From the NCBI RefSeq assembly GCF_900215355.1, contig NZ_OBEA01000007.1, forward strand, positions 186,001 through 250,000: a stretch of 64,000 nucleotides of DNA. The letters run 5' to 3'. How positions within the stretch are numbered: position 1 is the stretch's first letter; every line of letters starts with the position of its first letter. Positions 18,726-28,224 of the stretch are shown piece by piece. Both the position numbers and the translations under genes were made by a program. The notes beneath the pieces are model-generated. The model saw only the letters and a program-made list of their open reading frames with translations, had not been told where the DNA came from and made no database searches. This stretch comes from Pseudooceanicola antarcticus. Its GTDB lineage: Bacteria; Pseudomonadota; Alphaproteobacteria; Rhodobacterales; Rhodobacteraceae.

Positions 18726-20234
18726 TCAATGCTCGGGCAGGTCACCGATCTGGGCCATCTTCGCTTCGAGCTTGGCGCGCATCATGTCGAAGACGGCGGT
18801 TTGCTCGGGATCATCGGCAAGGTTCCACAGCTCGTGCGGGTCCTGTTCGCAATCGAAGAGCTCCCACTCTGGCGGGGCGCCATTGTCCTCGGCCCCGTGC
18901 TGATCCAAAGCCTTGTTGTACCAGTAGATCAGTTTGTACCGCTGATCGCGGATGCCGTAGTGGGCCCAGGCCCCATGGAAGGCATCGTTGTGCATCCAGT
19001 AGCGGTGATAGGCCAGCTGATCCCACCCCTCGGGCGTCCTGCCCTCAAGCACCGCCCGCATCGAGCGGCCCTGCATGAAGCTCGGCTCCAGCACACCTGC
19101 ATAGTCGAGGAAGGTCTGGGCGAAATCGACATTGCAGCAAATGTCCCGCGTTGTGGTACCGGCGGGGATCGCGGCAGGCAGACGCGCCAGGAAGGGCATC
19201 TGCAGGCTCTCCTCGTACATGAAACGCTTGTCGAACCACCCGTGCTCGCCCAGGAAGAAACCCTGGTCCGAGGTGTAGATCACCAGAGTGTTCTCGGCCA
19301 GGCCCAGCTCTTCCAGCGTGTCGAGCATCGAGCCCACACCATCGTCGATGGCCTGCACCGTGCGCAGATAGCGTTTCATGAAGCGCTGGTACTTGAACTC
19401 CGCAAAGGCCTGCGGATCGTCGAAGCGGAAGCGCTCTCCGGTGGAGGCGCAGATGACCTCGATGCTCTCGCCCTCCTGCAGCTCAGGCACCCGACGCATA
19501 TTGAGGAAGTCGACCACGCGTTCACCGGCCACCTCTGCCGGGCCGATCGGTTGCACCAGGTTGATGTCTTCCCAGGTCAGGTCCGACTTGATGCGCATCT
19601 TCGCCGCCGCCGCCGCCGCCGCACGGTTCCGGTAGTCGTCATTGAACGTCTCGGGCAGCGGCACGTCCTCGTCGTCCCATAGGGCATTGTGGCGGGGGTG
19701 TGGCTCGAAGGGGCGGTGCGGTGCCTTGTGGTGGCACATCAGGAAGAAGGGCTGATCCTTGTGGCGCCGGATGAAGTCGGTGGACATATCGGTAATGATA
19801 TCGGTGGCATAGCCCGGGATGCGACGGCGTCCTTCGGGGCCGATGAAGGCAGGGTCCCAGTATTCGCCCTGCCCCGGCACCACCTGCCATTCATCGAAGC
19901 CGGTCGGCTGGTGAGCCGGTCCCTCGCCCAGGTGCCATTTGCCGAACATCCCCGTGGCATATCCCGAGCTGGACAGAAGCTTGGCGACGTTCGGCATGCG
20001 GTTGTCGAGGTCCGTGGTCAGCGTCGTGACACAGTTCACGTGGTTGTAGGTGCCGGTCAAAATGGCGGCACGCGAGGGCGTGCAGATCGAATTGGTCACG
20101 TAACACGCATCATGGCGCAGCCCTTCCGCGGCCAGACGGTCAATATTGGGGGTCTTGTTGATACCGGCCCCATACGCCGAAATTGCCCTCGCCGCGTGGT
20201 CATCGGACATGATGAAAATGATATTCGGGCGCAT
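18726..20234 (-). CDS. Sulfatase (arylsulfatase/choline-sulfatase superfamily), cytoplasmic
   Basis: A 502-residue type I sulfatase. RPNIIFIMSDDHAARA at the N-terminus gives the metal-binding DD pair. The formylglycine motif is ICTPSRAAILTG (about 50-61), with Cys as the modified residue. KWHLGEG near 120, MCHHKAPHRPF and YTSDQGFFLGEHGW carry further active-site residues. It begins directly with the catalytic fold and has no signal peptide, so it acts in the cytoplasm on an imported sulfate ester. The formylglycine-generating enzyme at 32067 can supply the required modification. It is transcribed alone, downstream of the LysR gene, with the shared control element at 20298-20324. The exact substrate is unknown. 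Confidence 0.93.
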   Translation of the reverse strand: MRPNIIFIMSDDHAARAISAYGAGINKTPNIDRLAAEGLRHDACYVTNSICTPSRAAILTGTYNHVNCVTTLTTDLDNRMPNVAKLLSSSGYATGMFGKWHLGEGPAHQPTGFDEWQVVPGQGEYWDPAFIGPEGRRRIPGYATDIITDMSTDFIRRHKDQPFFLMCHHKAPHRPFEPHPRHNALWDDEDVPLPETFNDDYRNRAAAAAAAKMRIKSDLTWEDINLVQPIGPAEVAGERVVDFLNMRRVPELQEGESIEVICASTGERFRFDDPQAFAEFKYQRFMKRYLRTVQAIDDGVGSMLDTLEELGLAENTLVIYTSDQGFFLGEHGWFDKRFMYEESLQMPFLARLPAAIPAGTTTRDICCNVDFAQTFLDYAGVLEPSFMQGRSMRAVLEGRTPEGWDQLAYHRYWMHNDAFHGAWAHYGIRDQRYKLIYWYNKALDQHGAEDNGAPPEWELFDCEQDPHELWNLADDPEQTAVFDMMRAKLEAKMAQIGDLPEH

Positions 20235-20297
20235 GGGTCCTCTTTCGGCAGCTTGACTTCAGCGCGCAGGCTAGAAGGATCCGAGTTGCAGTAAAAT

Positions 20298-20324
20298 TGC
20301 AAAGATGCCGCAGAGTGATGCGTC
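20298..20324 (-). promoter_or_regulatory. Shared control element GACGCATCACT-N11-TTGCA upstream of sulfatase
   Basis: Read on the minus strand, this 27-bp element lies 63 bases before the sulfatase start. The same two blocks, at the same 11-base spacing, recur at 28225-28251 upstream of the binding-protein gene. TTGCA could be part of a -35 box, with GACGCATCACT as an upstream activator site, probably for the LysR protein encoded next door. Confidence 0.6.
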
Positions 20325-20406
20325 GATTGGATCACTAAAGGTCAGACACAAGCTCAGGCAGCGGCCCGACGTCTATCGGGAGCGCCAGGCGCAAACGCAC
20401 TGGGCG

Positions 20407-21327
20407 TCACATCCATTCACCATCCCGGAACAGAGCGTCGGCATGGGCAATGAGCCCCTGCAAAGGTTCCCAGTCCTGCATCTCCTCGCGATAGGCCAGC
20501 GAGGCGGTGGAGGTGCGGCTACGCAGATCCACCGGTACATTCCTCAGCCGCGAACTGCCCCGTGCGGCGATCCCTGGCAAAACCGAGATAAAGTCTCCGC
20601 CCTGCAGGATCGTCAGCACCGACACCAGGCTTTCGCAGCTCACCGCAATGGTCGGCTCGGCTCCGGTTTTCTCGAAGAGGGCATTGCGGGCCGTTTCGCC
20701 ATAGGTCGGCATTTCGCTGTAGATCACCCAAGAATAGTCGAGAAGCACATCCGCTGGTAGCAGCTCCCCTTCCGTCACTTGGTCGAAGATGGGGTGGTCA
20801 CAGCGGGCCACGACGTTATCGACCACCTCAGCCAAAGGGTGAAAGACCAAGCGCCGCGCCGCGCTCTCTACAGGAGGCTGACCCGTAAAGAGCACGTCCA
20901 GCCGCCCTTCGCGCAGATCGGAAAGAGACTGGGAATACCGCGAATTCTGAAGCTCGAACCGGATGTCCGGGAAGGCCTGGTGCATCGAAATCACCAGTTC
21001 AGGCAGCACGACGGCCCGCCAAACCGGCCCGGCGCCGACACGCAGCACCGGCTTTTCCTGGGCTTCATTGACCAGCAGTGATTGCTCGGAGATCGTCCAC
21101 TGCCGCTGAAGACGCAAGGATTCCGACAACACCCGCTCGCCGAAGGGCGTCGGACGCACGCCACGCGCATGGCGTTCCAGGATCGGCCGACCGAAATAGG
21201 CCTCGAGCTGGGCGAGCGAGCGCGATAGGGCGCTTTGCGTGACGTTCAGCCGTGCGGCAGCGCGCCTGAGGCTGCTTTCCTCAACGATCGCCTGCAGACG
21301 GAAGAGATGGGTAACGATGTCGAGCAT
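20407..21327 (-). CDS. LysR-family transcriptional regulator
   Basis: A 306-residue LysR protein. The N-terminal helix-turn-helix is at about 18-40 (ESSLRRAAARLNVTQSALSR), followed by the linker helix LEAYFGRPILERHARGV and a periplasmic-binding-like effector domain to the end. It is divergent from the ABC importer operon (229-base gap) and parallel to the sulfatase gene. Such placement is typical of a LysR activator of neighbouring catabolic genes. The effector is presumably a desulfated intermediate or the substrate. The C-terminus is complete. Confidence 0.93.
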   Translation of the reverse strand: MLDIVTHLFRLQAIVEESSLRRAAARLNVTQSALSRSLAQLEAYFGRPILERHARGVRPTPFGERVLSESLRLQRQWTISEQSLLVNEAQEKPVLRVGAGPVWRAVVLPELVISMHQAFPDIRFELQNSRYSQSLSDLREGRLDVLFTGQPPVESAARRLVFHPLAEVVDNVVARCDHPIFDQVTEGELLPADVLLDYSWVIYSEMPTYGETARNALFEKTGAEPTIAVSCESLVSVLTILQGGDFISVLPGIAARGSSRLRNVPVDLRSRTSTASLAYREEMQDWEPLQGLIAHADALFRDGEWM

Positions 21328-21556
21328 TGGTGCCGATGCGATGAGTTCAAGAGATCACTTGCGCCATTAATTTCATTTTTGGTTCTACCCCGCAAGTGCT
21401 AGGGCGGGCCAGGCTCTGACGGACCGCGCCTTGTCGGTGCCCGTCTCGCAGGGCCGGTTCGCAGGCGCATTGGGAGGTTTGCGAGAGATCCCGCTGGCTC
21501 ATCGGGCTGCCCTGCCCCGGGTATGAGCGGCAACGGATCTCCGTCTCGGAGGAACT

Positions 21557-22498
21557 ATGCTGAAGTATCTGTCCCGAAAGCTGTTGTCGGGTATCTGTCT
21601 CTTGTTCATCGTCTCTGCGGTGACCTTCGTACTGATCTTCGGATCGACCGAGAATGTCGCCCGCAACATCCTGGGCGAGAGCGCCACGGCCGAGGATATC
21701 GCCGCATACAATCACCAGCTGGGCATCGATCGACCGCTGCTGGTGCAATACGGCAGCTGGTTGCAGGGCGCGCTGCGCGGTGACCTCGGCGACAGTTGGA
21801 CCCGCAACCAGAGGGTTGCCCCCTCCCTGCAAAGCCGCCTGCCCGTGACCCTGTCGATCGTCGGTGTCGCCGTGTTGCTGACGGGGGCCTTCTCGGTGTT
21901 GCTGGGTGTAACGGCCGCGGTGCGCCGGGGCCTCGCCGACCAGATCATCCAGGTGATCAGCGTGGTCGGTTTCGCCATGCCCAACTTCTGGCTGGGGCTT
22001 CTGCTTGTGCTGCTCTTTGCCGTGCAGCTCCAGTGGCTGCCGCCTACGGGCTACGTCTCTTTCTCCACCTCGCCACAGCAATGGGCCGCGGGCCTGGTGC
22101 TCCCTGTCGCAGCCCTTGTCTTCTCCGGTATCGCCTCCTCTTCGCAACAGGTACGCGGAGCCGTCATCGACGCGCTGAACCAGGATTACGTGCGCACGCT
22201 GCGCGCGCGCGGCGTGCGGCGCCGCTCGATCCTCTATCGCCACGCGCTGCGCAATGCGCTGCCCGCTGCGCTGACCGTGCTTTCGGTGCAGTTCGTCGCC
22301 CTGTTGGGTGGCGCCGCCGTGATCGAACGAATCTTTGCCATCCCCGGCCTCGGCTCGCTGACCGTGGATGCTGCGTTGCAGGGCGACGTGCCGGTGCTCA
22401 TGGGCGTCGTCGTCACGCTCGTGATCGTCGTGGTCATCGTGAACATCATGATCGACGTCCTCAATGCCATGCTCAATCCGAAGGTGCGCCTGCAATGA
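21557..22498 (+). CDS. Oligopeptide-type ABC permease (DppB/OppB family)
   Basis: A 313-residue inner-membrane permease. The first helix, YLSRKLLSGICLLFIVSAVT, the periplasmic block AAYNHQLGIDRPLLVQYGSWLQGALRGDLG and the EAA loop LRARGVRRRSILYRHALRNA identify the DppB family. The ATG at 21557 follows GGAGGAA with 2 bases spacing. It is the first gene of an operon that continues with a permease-ATPase fusion, a second ATPase, a sulfatase and a glycosidase. The stop overlaps the fusion gene (ATGA). From context it imports a sulfated compound rather than a peptide. Confidence 0.93.
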   Translation: MLKYLSRKLLSGICLLFIVSAVTFVLIFGSTENVARNILGESATAEDIAAYNHQLGIDRPLLVQYGSWLQGALRGDLGDSWTRNQRVAPSLQSRLPVTLSIVGVAVLLTGAFSVLLGVTAAVRRGLADQIIQVISVVGFAMPNFWLGLLLVLLFAVQLQWLPPTGYVSFSTSPQQWAAGLVLPVAALVFSGIASSSQQVRGAVIDALNQDYVRTLRARGVRRRSILYRHALRNALPAALTVLSVQFVALLGGAAVIERIFAIPGLGSLTVDAALQGDVPVLMGVVVTLVIVVVIVNIMIDVLNAMLNPKVRLQ

Positions 22499-24264
22499 CC
22501 GACGCTTCGACCCAGATCAAGGCCCCTCTTTCGCGGGAAAAGCAGCGCAGTTCGATGGTGAAATCAGTCCTGAAGTCTCCCCTTGGCGCCTTGTCGGTGC
22601 TGCTGATCCTCGCCGTCGTGCTGACCGCAATCTTCGCCCCCCTGATCGCCCCCAACGACCCCGCCGCGATCCAGATCTTCAGGGTCAATGCGCCGCCGGG
22701 CGACGGCTACCTGTTGGGAGGAGACGGCTCGGGCCGTGACATCTTCAGCCGCCTTGTCTACGGCGCCCGCAATACGCTGCTCGGCACATTGATCGCAGTC
22801 GGTGTCGCAGCGATCGTCGGTGTCGCTGCCGGGCTGGCCGCCGGCTACCATGGCCGCAAGCTGGAGGTTGGCGCGAGCTGGTTCTTCGACGCACTGATGG
22901 CGCTGCCCGCGATGATCGTGCTGCTTGCCTTCTACCAGGCCCTTGGCGCCTCGATCCACCTGTCGATGGTCGTTTTCGGGGTGATGCTCTCACCCGGCTT
23001 CTTCCGGCTGACCCGCACCCTGGTGAAGGGCGTCAAGAACGAGCTCTACGTCGACGCGGCGCGGGTCTCGGGCCTCAGCGACCTGCGCATCATCTCTCGC
23101 CATATCCTGCGCGTCGTGCGCGCGCCCGTGGTCATCCAGACCTCCATTGTCGCCGGTATCGCCCTGGTGATCCAGGCCGGTCTGGAGTTCCTTGGCCTCG
23201 GCGACCCGGGCACCCCGACCTGGGGCGGAGTGCTGCAGTCGGCCTTCGAGAACATGTACGTCTCGCCGCAGGCGGTGATCTGGCCCGGTCTCGCGATCTC
23301 GATCACCGTGGCCTCCTTTGTCCTGCTCGCCAACTCGATCCGTGACCAGCTGCAGCACGGCGGCCAGCCCGCGCGCCAGCCCAAGCTGCCCGAGCGCCTC
23401 TCCGCCTTTGGCAGACAGACGGAAGCAGACGTGCTCCTCTCGCTGCGTGGCGTGAAGATCGGCTACCCCGGAACGTCCGGTTGGCGCGAGGTCGTCCATG
23501 GCGTCGACCTCGACGTGCGCCGCGGGGAAGTCCTGGGCCTTGTCGGGGAAAGTGGGTCGGGCAAGTCGCAGACGGCCTTCGCGGTTCTGGGCCTGCTGGG
23601 AACCGGAGGCCATGTGCTGGATGGTTCGATCCTCTTCGACGGTGAAGAGCTGCTCGGCAAGAGCGACGAGGAAATGCACGGGCTGCGCGGCAAGCGTATC
23701 GCCTATGTCCCGCAGGAGCCGATGTCGAACCTCGACCCCAGCTTCCGCATCGGCTCGCAGCTGGTCGAGCCGCTGATGACGGTCCAGGGCATGTCGCGAC
23801 GAGAGGCCCGCGCCCATGCGCTCGACATGCTGGGCCGCGTTGGCCTGCCTGACCCCAAACGCACCTTCAACGCCTACCCGCACGAGATTTCGGGCGGTAT
23901 GGCACAGCGTGTACTGATAGCCGGCGCCGTCGCCACCTACCCTGACCTGCTGATCGCGGATGAACCGACGACGGCGCTGGATGTCACGGTGCAGGCCGAG
24001 ATCCTCGAACTGCTGCGCGAACTTCAGGCCGAGTTCGGCATGACGATTGTCATGGTCACTCATAACTTCGGCGTCGTTGCCGATATCTGCGACAGTGTCG
24101 CGGTGATGCGCCAGGGCGAGATCGTCGAACAGAACAAGGTGACCGATCTCTTCGCCAACCCCACCCATGACTACACCCGAAACCTGCTGGCCGCGGTTCT
24201 GGACGATGTCGAGGTGCGCCGTTACAGCCCGCCCAAATTCGCCCCCCAGGAGGCAGCCCAATGA
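22495..24264 (+). CDS. Fused ABC permease (DppC type) and ATPase (DppD type)
   Basis: A single 589-residue chain. Residues about 20-285 form a DppC-type permease with the GGDGSGRDIFSRLVYGARNT block and EAA loop ARVSGLSDLRIISRHILRVV. Residues about 303-589 form a full ATPase with Walker A GESGSGKS (about 347), Q-loop VPQEPMSNLDP, signature ISGGMAQRV, Walker B LLIADEP and the HDYTRNLLAAV extension. No stop or start separates the halves; the linker is QHGGQPARQPKLPERLSAFG. Permease-ATPase fusions are known in some oligopeptide-type systems but are a minority arrangement. The fusion would fix a one-to-one ratio of this permease and ATPase, with the second ATPase supplied by the next gene. Confidence 0.93.
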   Translation: MTDASTQIKAPLSREKQRSSMVKSVLKSPLGALSVLLILAVVLTAIFAPLIAPNDPAAIQIFRVNAPPGDGYLLGGDGSGRDIFSRLVYGARNTLLGTLIAVGVAAIVGVAAGLAAGYHGRKLEVGASWFFDALMALPAMIVLLAFYQALGASIHLSMVVFGVMLSPGFFRLTRTLVKGVKNELYVDAARVSGLSDLRIISRHILRVVRAPVVIQTSIVAGIALVIQAGLEFLGLGDPGTPTWGGVLQSAFENMYVSPQAVIWPGLAISITVASFVLLANSIRDQLQHGGQPARQPKLPERLSAFGRQTEADVLLSLRGVKIGYPGTSGWREVVHGVDLDVRRGEVLGLVGESGSGKSQTAFAVLGLLGTGGHVLDGSILFDGEELLGKSDEEMHGLRGKRIAYVPQEPMSNLDPSFRIGSQLVEPLMTVQGMSRREARAHALDMLGRVGLPDPKRTFNAYPHEISGGMAQRVLIAGAVATYPDLLIADEPTTALDVTVQAEILELLRELQAEFGMTIVMVTHNFGVVADICDSVAVMRQGEIVEQNKVTDLFANPTHDYTRNLLAAVLDDVEVRRYSPPKFAPQEAAQ

Positions 24265-25076
24265 GCCATGACAGTCTGGTCGAAGTCCGCGACCTCTGCG
24301 TCTCCTTCGCGACACACCAAGTGATCAAGAACGTGTGCCTGGACATCCGCCCTGGCGAAACCGTCGGCCTGGTCGGCGAGAGCGGCTCGGGCAAGACAAC
24401 CATCGGGCGCTCGATTCTCGGGATCGGCCCGGCGAACTCGGGCCGGATCCTCTTCGAGGGGGTCGATATCGCCAATGTTGCTCCGCGCGACCGGGTCGGC
24501 GATGCCGCCCGAATCCAGGCGGTGTTCCAGGATCCCTACACCTCGCTCAACCCGTCGATGACGATCGAGGATATCCTGACCGAACCCATGGTCGCCCGCC
24601 ATATCGCCACCCGCGACGAGGCCCGCCTCAAGGTGCGCGAACTGCTCGATCAGGTGTCCCTGCCCGCTGATGCCGCGCAGCGCTACCCGCGTGAGTTCTC
24701 GGGCGGGCAGCGTCAGCGTGTGGCAATTGCCCGCGCTCTGGCGCTGTCGCCGCGGCTCATCGTCTGCGACGAGCCGGTCTCGGCCCTGGACCTGACCACG
24801 CAGGCGACGGTCATGGACCTGTTCATCGAGATTCAGGAGCGCACCGGCGTGGCCTATCTCTTCGTCAGTCATGACCTGGCGGTGGTACGTCATATCTCGC
24901 ACCGGGTCGCCGTCATGCGCGGCGGCGAAATCGTCGAGTTCGGCGAATGCGACCAGGTGACCGCCCGCCCGGAGCATCCCTATACCCGCCGACTTCTGCT
25001 TGCCGCCCCGGTCGCCGATCCGATCCGTCAGGCCAAGCGGCGGCAGGACTTCCTGAACCTCGACGCGGGAAGCTGA
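24261..25076 (+). CDS. Oligopeptide-type ABC ATPase (DppF/OppF family)
   Basis: A 271-residue ATPase. Walker A GESGSGKTT is at about residue 40, the Q-loop region VFQDPYTSLNPSMT at about 90, signature FSGGQRQRV at about 150 and Walker B LIVCDEP at about 170, with [12 protein letters not shown] in the C-terminal extension. It overlaps the stop of the fusion gene (ATGA) and is followed after 3 bases by the second sulfatase. It is the second nucleotide-binding half of the importer encoded by 21557-24264, with the binding protein from 28332. Confidence 0.94.
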   Translation: MSHDSLVEVRDLCVSFATHQVIKNVCLDIRPGETVGLVGESGSGKTTIGRSILGIGPANSGRILFEGVDIANVAPRDRVGDAARIQAVFQDPYTSLNPSMTIEDILTEPMVARHIATRDEARLKVRELLDQVSLPADAAQRYPREFSGGQRQRVAIARALALSPRLIVCDEPVSALDLTTQATVMDLFIEIQERTGVAYLFVSHDLAVVRHISHRVAVMRGGEIVEFGECDQVTARPEHPYTRRLLLAAPVADPIRQAKRRQDFLNLDAGS

Positions 25077-25079
25077 GCC

Positions 25080-26543
25080 ATGCGCGCCGTCATCGTCATG
25101 TACGATAGCCTGAACCGGCGGATGCTGCCCCCCTGGGGCGCGCCGGAGGAGCAGGCGCCGAACTTCGCCCGGCTGGCCGCACACTCGGCGACCTTCGACA
25201 CCTGCTATGCGGGCTCGATGCCCTGCATGCCCGCCCGGCGCGAGATGCACACCGGACGCTACAATTTCCTGCACCGGTTCTGGGGCCCCATCGAGCCCTT
25301 CGACGACAGCGTCTACGAGATCCTGTCCCGTCAGGGCGTGCACACCCATATCGTCACCGATCACCAGCACTACTGGGAAGACGGCGGCGCCACATATCTG
25401 ACCCGCTTCTCGACCCATGAGACGGTGCGTGGACAGGAGGGCGACGCCTGGAAACCCTACCTCGCCGATCTTGACCGTGCGGTGATGCAGGTCCCGCCGA
25501 AACGCGCCCGCACTCAGGACCATGCCAACCGCAAGGCCATCGACACGATCGAGAAAATGCCGCAGACCCGTGTCTTCGACGCTGGTCTCGACTTCCTCGA
25601 GCGCAATGCCGGGCAGGACGACTGGCTCCTGCAAATCGAAACCTTCGACCCGCACGAGCCCTTTTTCGTCCCCGGAGAAGAGGGGGACGACTGGCCCACC
25701 TACGGCCGCGTCACCGAAACGCCCGAGGGCGTTGCGGCGATGCAGCAGCACTACCTGAAGGTTCTGGCGCAATGCGACCGCAACCTTGGCCGCGTGCTGG
25801 ATGTCTTCGACGCCCAAGGCCTGTGGGACAACACCATGCTGATCGTCTGCACCGATCACGGCTTCCTGCTGGGCGAACGCGGGTGGTGGGGCAAGAACGT
25901 CATGCCCTGGTACGACGAGGCCATCCACACTCCACTTTTCATCTGGGACCCAAGGTCGCGGGTCGCGGGCGAACGGCGCGAGGCGTTGGTACAGACCATC
26001 GACATCGCGCCAACCCTGCTGGATGCCTTCGGCCACGCCCCCACCCCGCACATGCAGGGCCAGCCGCTGGCTGCGACAATCGCCAGCGATATTCCGGTGC
26101 GCGACGCCGGGCTCTTCGGCGTCTTCGGCCTGCATGTCTCGGTCACCGACGGGCGCCATGTTTACATGCGCGGGCCCTCCGACACCGAGGCCCCCCTGCG
26201 CGAATACACCCTGATGCCGACGCGGATGCGCGGTTTCAAACCGCTTGAGGAGCTTGCCCGGGCCGAACTGCATCCGGGCTTCAGCTTCACCAAGGGGGCA
26301 AAGGTTCTCCGCATGCCGGGCGCACCGCAGCGTGGCCCCGACGACCTCTCGACCCTGCTTTTCGACCTGGAGTCCGACCCGGGTCAGGAACAGCCCCTGA
26401 ACGACCCTGAGCTTGAGGCACGGATGGCCGAGCTGCTGGTCCGGCTGATGCGCGCCAGCGAGGCTCCGCCCGAACAGTACCAGCGTCTCGGACTGCCCGA
26501 AGCCGGGCCGGTCGGGGGCCAGCACCTGCACCTGAACCAATAG
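25080..26543 (+). CDS. Second sulfatase of the locus, cytoplasmic
   Basis: A 487-residue sulfatase-superfamily protein. The N-terminus, MRAVIVMYDSLNRRMLPPWG, gives a metal-binding Asp; the second Asp of the usual DD is Ser. The modification motif is MPCMPARREMHTG (about 42-54), a CxPxR pattern with Cys as the formylglycine precursor. IVCTDHGFLLGERGWWGKN (about 258) carries the DH metal ligands. There is no signal peptide. It is only distantly like the sulfatase at 18726, so the two probably remove sulfates from different positions or different compounds. The tight operon position between the ATPase and the glycosidase ties it to the imported substrate. Confidence 0.9.
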   Translation: MRAVIVMYDSLNRRMLPPWGAPEEQAPNFARLAAHSATFDTCYAGSMPCMPARREMHTGRYNFLHRFWGPIEPFDDSVYEILSRQGVHTHIVTDHQHYWEDGGATYLTRFSTHETVRGQEGDAWKPYLADLDRAVMQVPPKRARTQDHANRKAIDTIEKMPQTRVFDAGLDFLERNAGQDDWLLQIETFDPHEPFFVPGEEGDDWPTYGRVTETPEGVAAMQQHYLKVLAQCDRNLGRVLDVFDAQGLWDNTMLIVCTDHGFLLGERGWWGKNVMPWYDEAIHTPLFIWDPRSRVAGERREALVQTIDIAPTLLDAFGHAPTPHMQGQPLAATIASDIPVRDAGLFGVFGLHVSVTDGRHVYMRGPSDTEAPLREYTLMPTRMRGFKPLEELARAELHPGFSFTKGAKVLRMPGAPQRGPDDLSTLLFDLESDPGQEQPLNDPELEARMAELLVRLMRASEAPPEQYQRLGLPEAGPVGGQHLHLNQ

Positions 26544-26551
26544 GAGAGATC

Positions 26552-28213
26552 ATGCGCCTGGAAGACCTCAGCCGCCCGCCTTTCAGTCTGGACCGCGAGG
26601 CGCTGGAGTGGGTCCGGCAAACCCGAGAGGGTCTGGATGATCAGGCAGCGGCCGCGCAGCTGTTCAACCTGAACTCCCGTGGCCCCGTCGACGCGGCAGA
26701 GCTGGCGCGCTTGGCCGCTCTCTCTCCCGGCGGGCTCACCCGTTTCTTCAGCGAAGACGGCGCGGCAGAGCGCCAGGCGCTTGCGCAGATCCAGCAGCAG
26801 GCGGAGGTGCCGCTGCTCGTCTCGGCGGACCTGGAAGGCTCGCGGATGAGCCTGCCCTTCGGCACTGCCGTGCCGAACCCGCTGGCCCTGGCCGCCGCCG
26901 ATGACGCCGACCTGACGACCGAGGTGGCACGGCTGATGGCGCGAGAGGCGCTCTCCATTGGCGTGAACTGGGCCTTTGCGCCGGTGATCGACATCAACGC
27001 GGCGGCGCGCAGCGCCATCGTCGCCACCCGCGGCTTCGGCTCGGACCCCGAGCGGATCGCGCGTCATGCCACGGCCCAGATCGCCGCCTTCGAGGCCGAA
27101 GGCCTCGCCGCGACGGTCAAACACTGGCCGGGCGAGGGTTATGACGACCGCGACCAGCACCTGGTGACCACGGTGAACCCGCTGTCCATGACCGAATGGC
27201 AGTCCAGCTTCGGCAAGCTCTACAGGGCCGCGATCAAGGCTGGTGCCCGCGCCGTGATGACCGGCCATATCGCCCTGCCCGCCTACCTGCGCGAGAAGGA
27301 CCCTGCCACCGACGACGAGACCGCTTTTCTGCCCGCCACCATCAGCCACGCCCTGAATATCGACCTGCTGCGCGGGGACCTGGGCTTCAACGGGCTTATC
27401 GTCTCGGATGCCAGCGAGATGGCCGGACTGACGTCGGTCGTCGAGATGGTCCAGGCCAAGGTCGAGATCATCAAGGCCGGCTGCGACATGGTTCTTTTCT
27501 CTTCGGATCCGGAGGCCGAGATCCGCGCCGTGCGCGAGGCCGTCGCCTCGGGTGAGATCCCGCGAAAACGCTTCGAAGCCGCGCTGATGCGCGTGCTTGG
27601 CCTGAAGGCCTCTCTGGGACTGCATGCCGGCGCGGCACAGCCCCGGCTGGCACCAGAGGCCGAGACGGCACAGGCCATCGCCAAGCGGGCCTTCGCCAAG
27701 GCGCCGACCCTGGTCAAGGATCGCAACGCAACCCTCCCCCTCGACCCAAAGCGGCACCGGCGCATCCTGGTGCTGACACCAGGTATCATCGAGCCGATGC
27801 AGAATGCCCGCCTGTCTTTCGACCTGCCGCAGATGCTGCGCGAGGAAGGATTCGAGGTGACCGAGGCTCCCCATGGCACCCCGCTAGACCTGACGGACAA
27901 GGATCTGGTGCTCTACCTCTTCGGAGAGGAAACCCTGCTGACCCGAGGCCGCATCTTCCTGGACTGGCGGGCCCTGCACGGTCATTTCAAGCTGTCCATG
28001 GCCCGTCCCTGGCACCAGCTACCGACGGTGATGATCTCCTTCGGATATCCTTACTACCTCTACGATGCGCCCCGTGTGCCCACCTACATCAACGCCTATG
28101 CCACCCACCCCGCCATGCAGGCGGCGGTTCTGGAAGCGCTGATGGGACGCGCGCCTTTCGCCGGCAGCAATCCCGTTGATCCCTTCGATGGTGCACCGGA
28201 TGCGCACCTCTGA
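26552..28213 (+). CDS. Glycoside hydrolase family 3 protein, beta-N-acetylhexosaminidase-like
   Basis: A 553-residue GH3 protein. The N-terminal TIM barrel has PLLVSADLEGSRMS (about 89), the ATRGFGSDPERIARH block (about 155), KHWPGEGYDDRDQH (about 191), which matches the KHFPG-(x)-D-x-H loop of NagZ-type enzymes with the catalytic His/Asp pair, and GLIVSDASEM (about 282), whose Asp is the nucleophile. About 220 further residues form a C-terminal domain, unlike the single-domain NagZ. There is no signal peptide. The likely reaction is hydrolysis of a beta-N-acetylhexosaminide, or a related beta-glycoside, after desulfation. The ATG at 26552 has AGGAGAG 5 bases upstream. Confidence 0.88.
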   Translation: MRLEDLSRPPFSLDREALEWVRQTREGLDDQAAAAQLFNLNSRGPVDAAELARLAALSPGGLTRFFSEDGAAERQALAQIQQQAEVPLLVSADLEGSRMSLPFGTAVPNPLALAAADDADLTTEVARLMAREALSIGVNWAFAPVIDINAAARSAIVATRGFGSDPERIARHATAQIAAFEAEGLAATVKHWPGEGYDDRDQHLVTTVNPLSMTEWQSSFGKLYRAAIKAGARAVMTGHIALPAYLREKDPATDDETAFLPATISHALNIDLLRGDLGFNGLIVSDASEMAGLTSVVEMVQAKVEIIKAGCDMVLFSSDPEAEIRAVREAVASGEIPRKRFEAALMRVLGLKASLGLHAGAAQPRLAPEAETAQAIAKRAFAKAPTLVKDRNATLPLDPKRHRRILVLTPGIIEPMQNARLSFDLPQMLREEGFEVTEAPHGTPLDLTDKDLVLYLFGEETLLTRGRIFLDWRALHGHFKLSMARPWHQLPTVMISFGYPYYLYDAPRVPTYINAYATHPAMQAAVLEALMGRAPFAGSNPVDPFDGAPDAHL

Positions 28214-28224
28214 GCGATTAACTT

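Noticed and set aside
21328-21556. Third copy of GACGCATCACT-N11-TTGCA in the LysR/permease gap
   Set aside because: Only a partial ATCACTTG match at about 21353 was found, without the second block at the right spacing.
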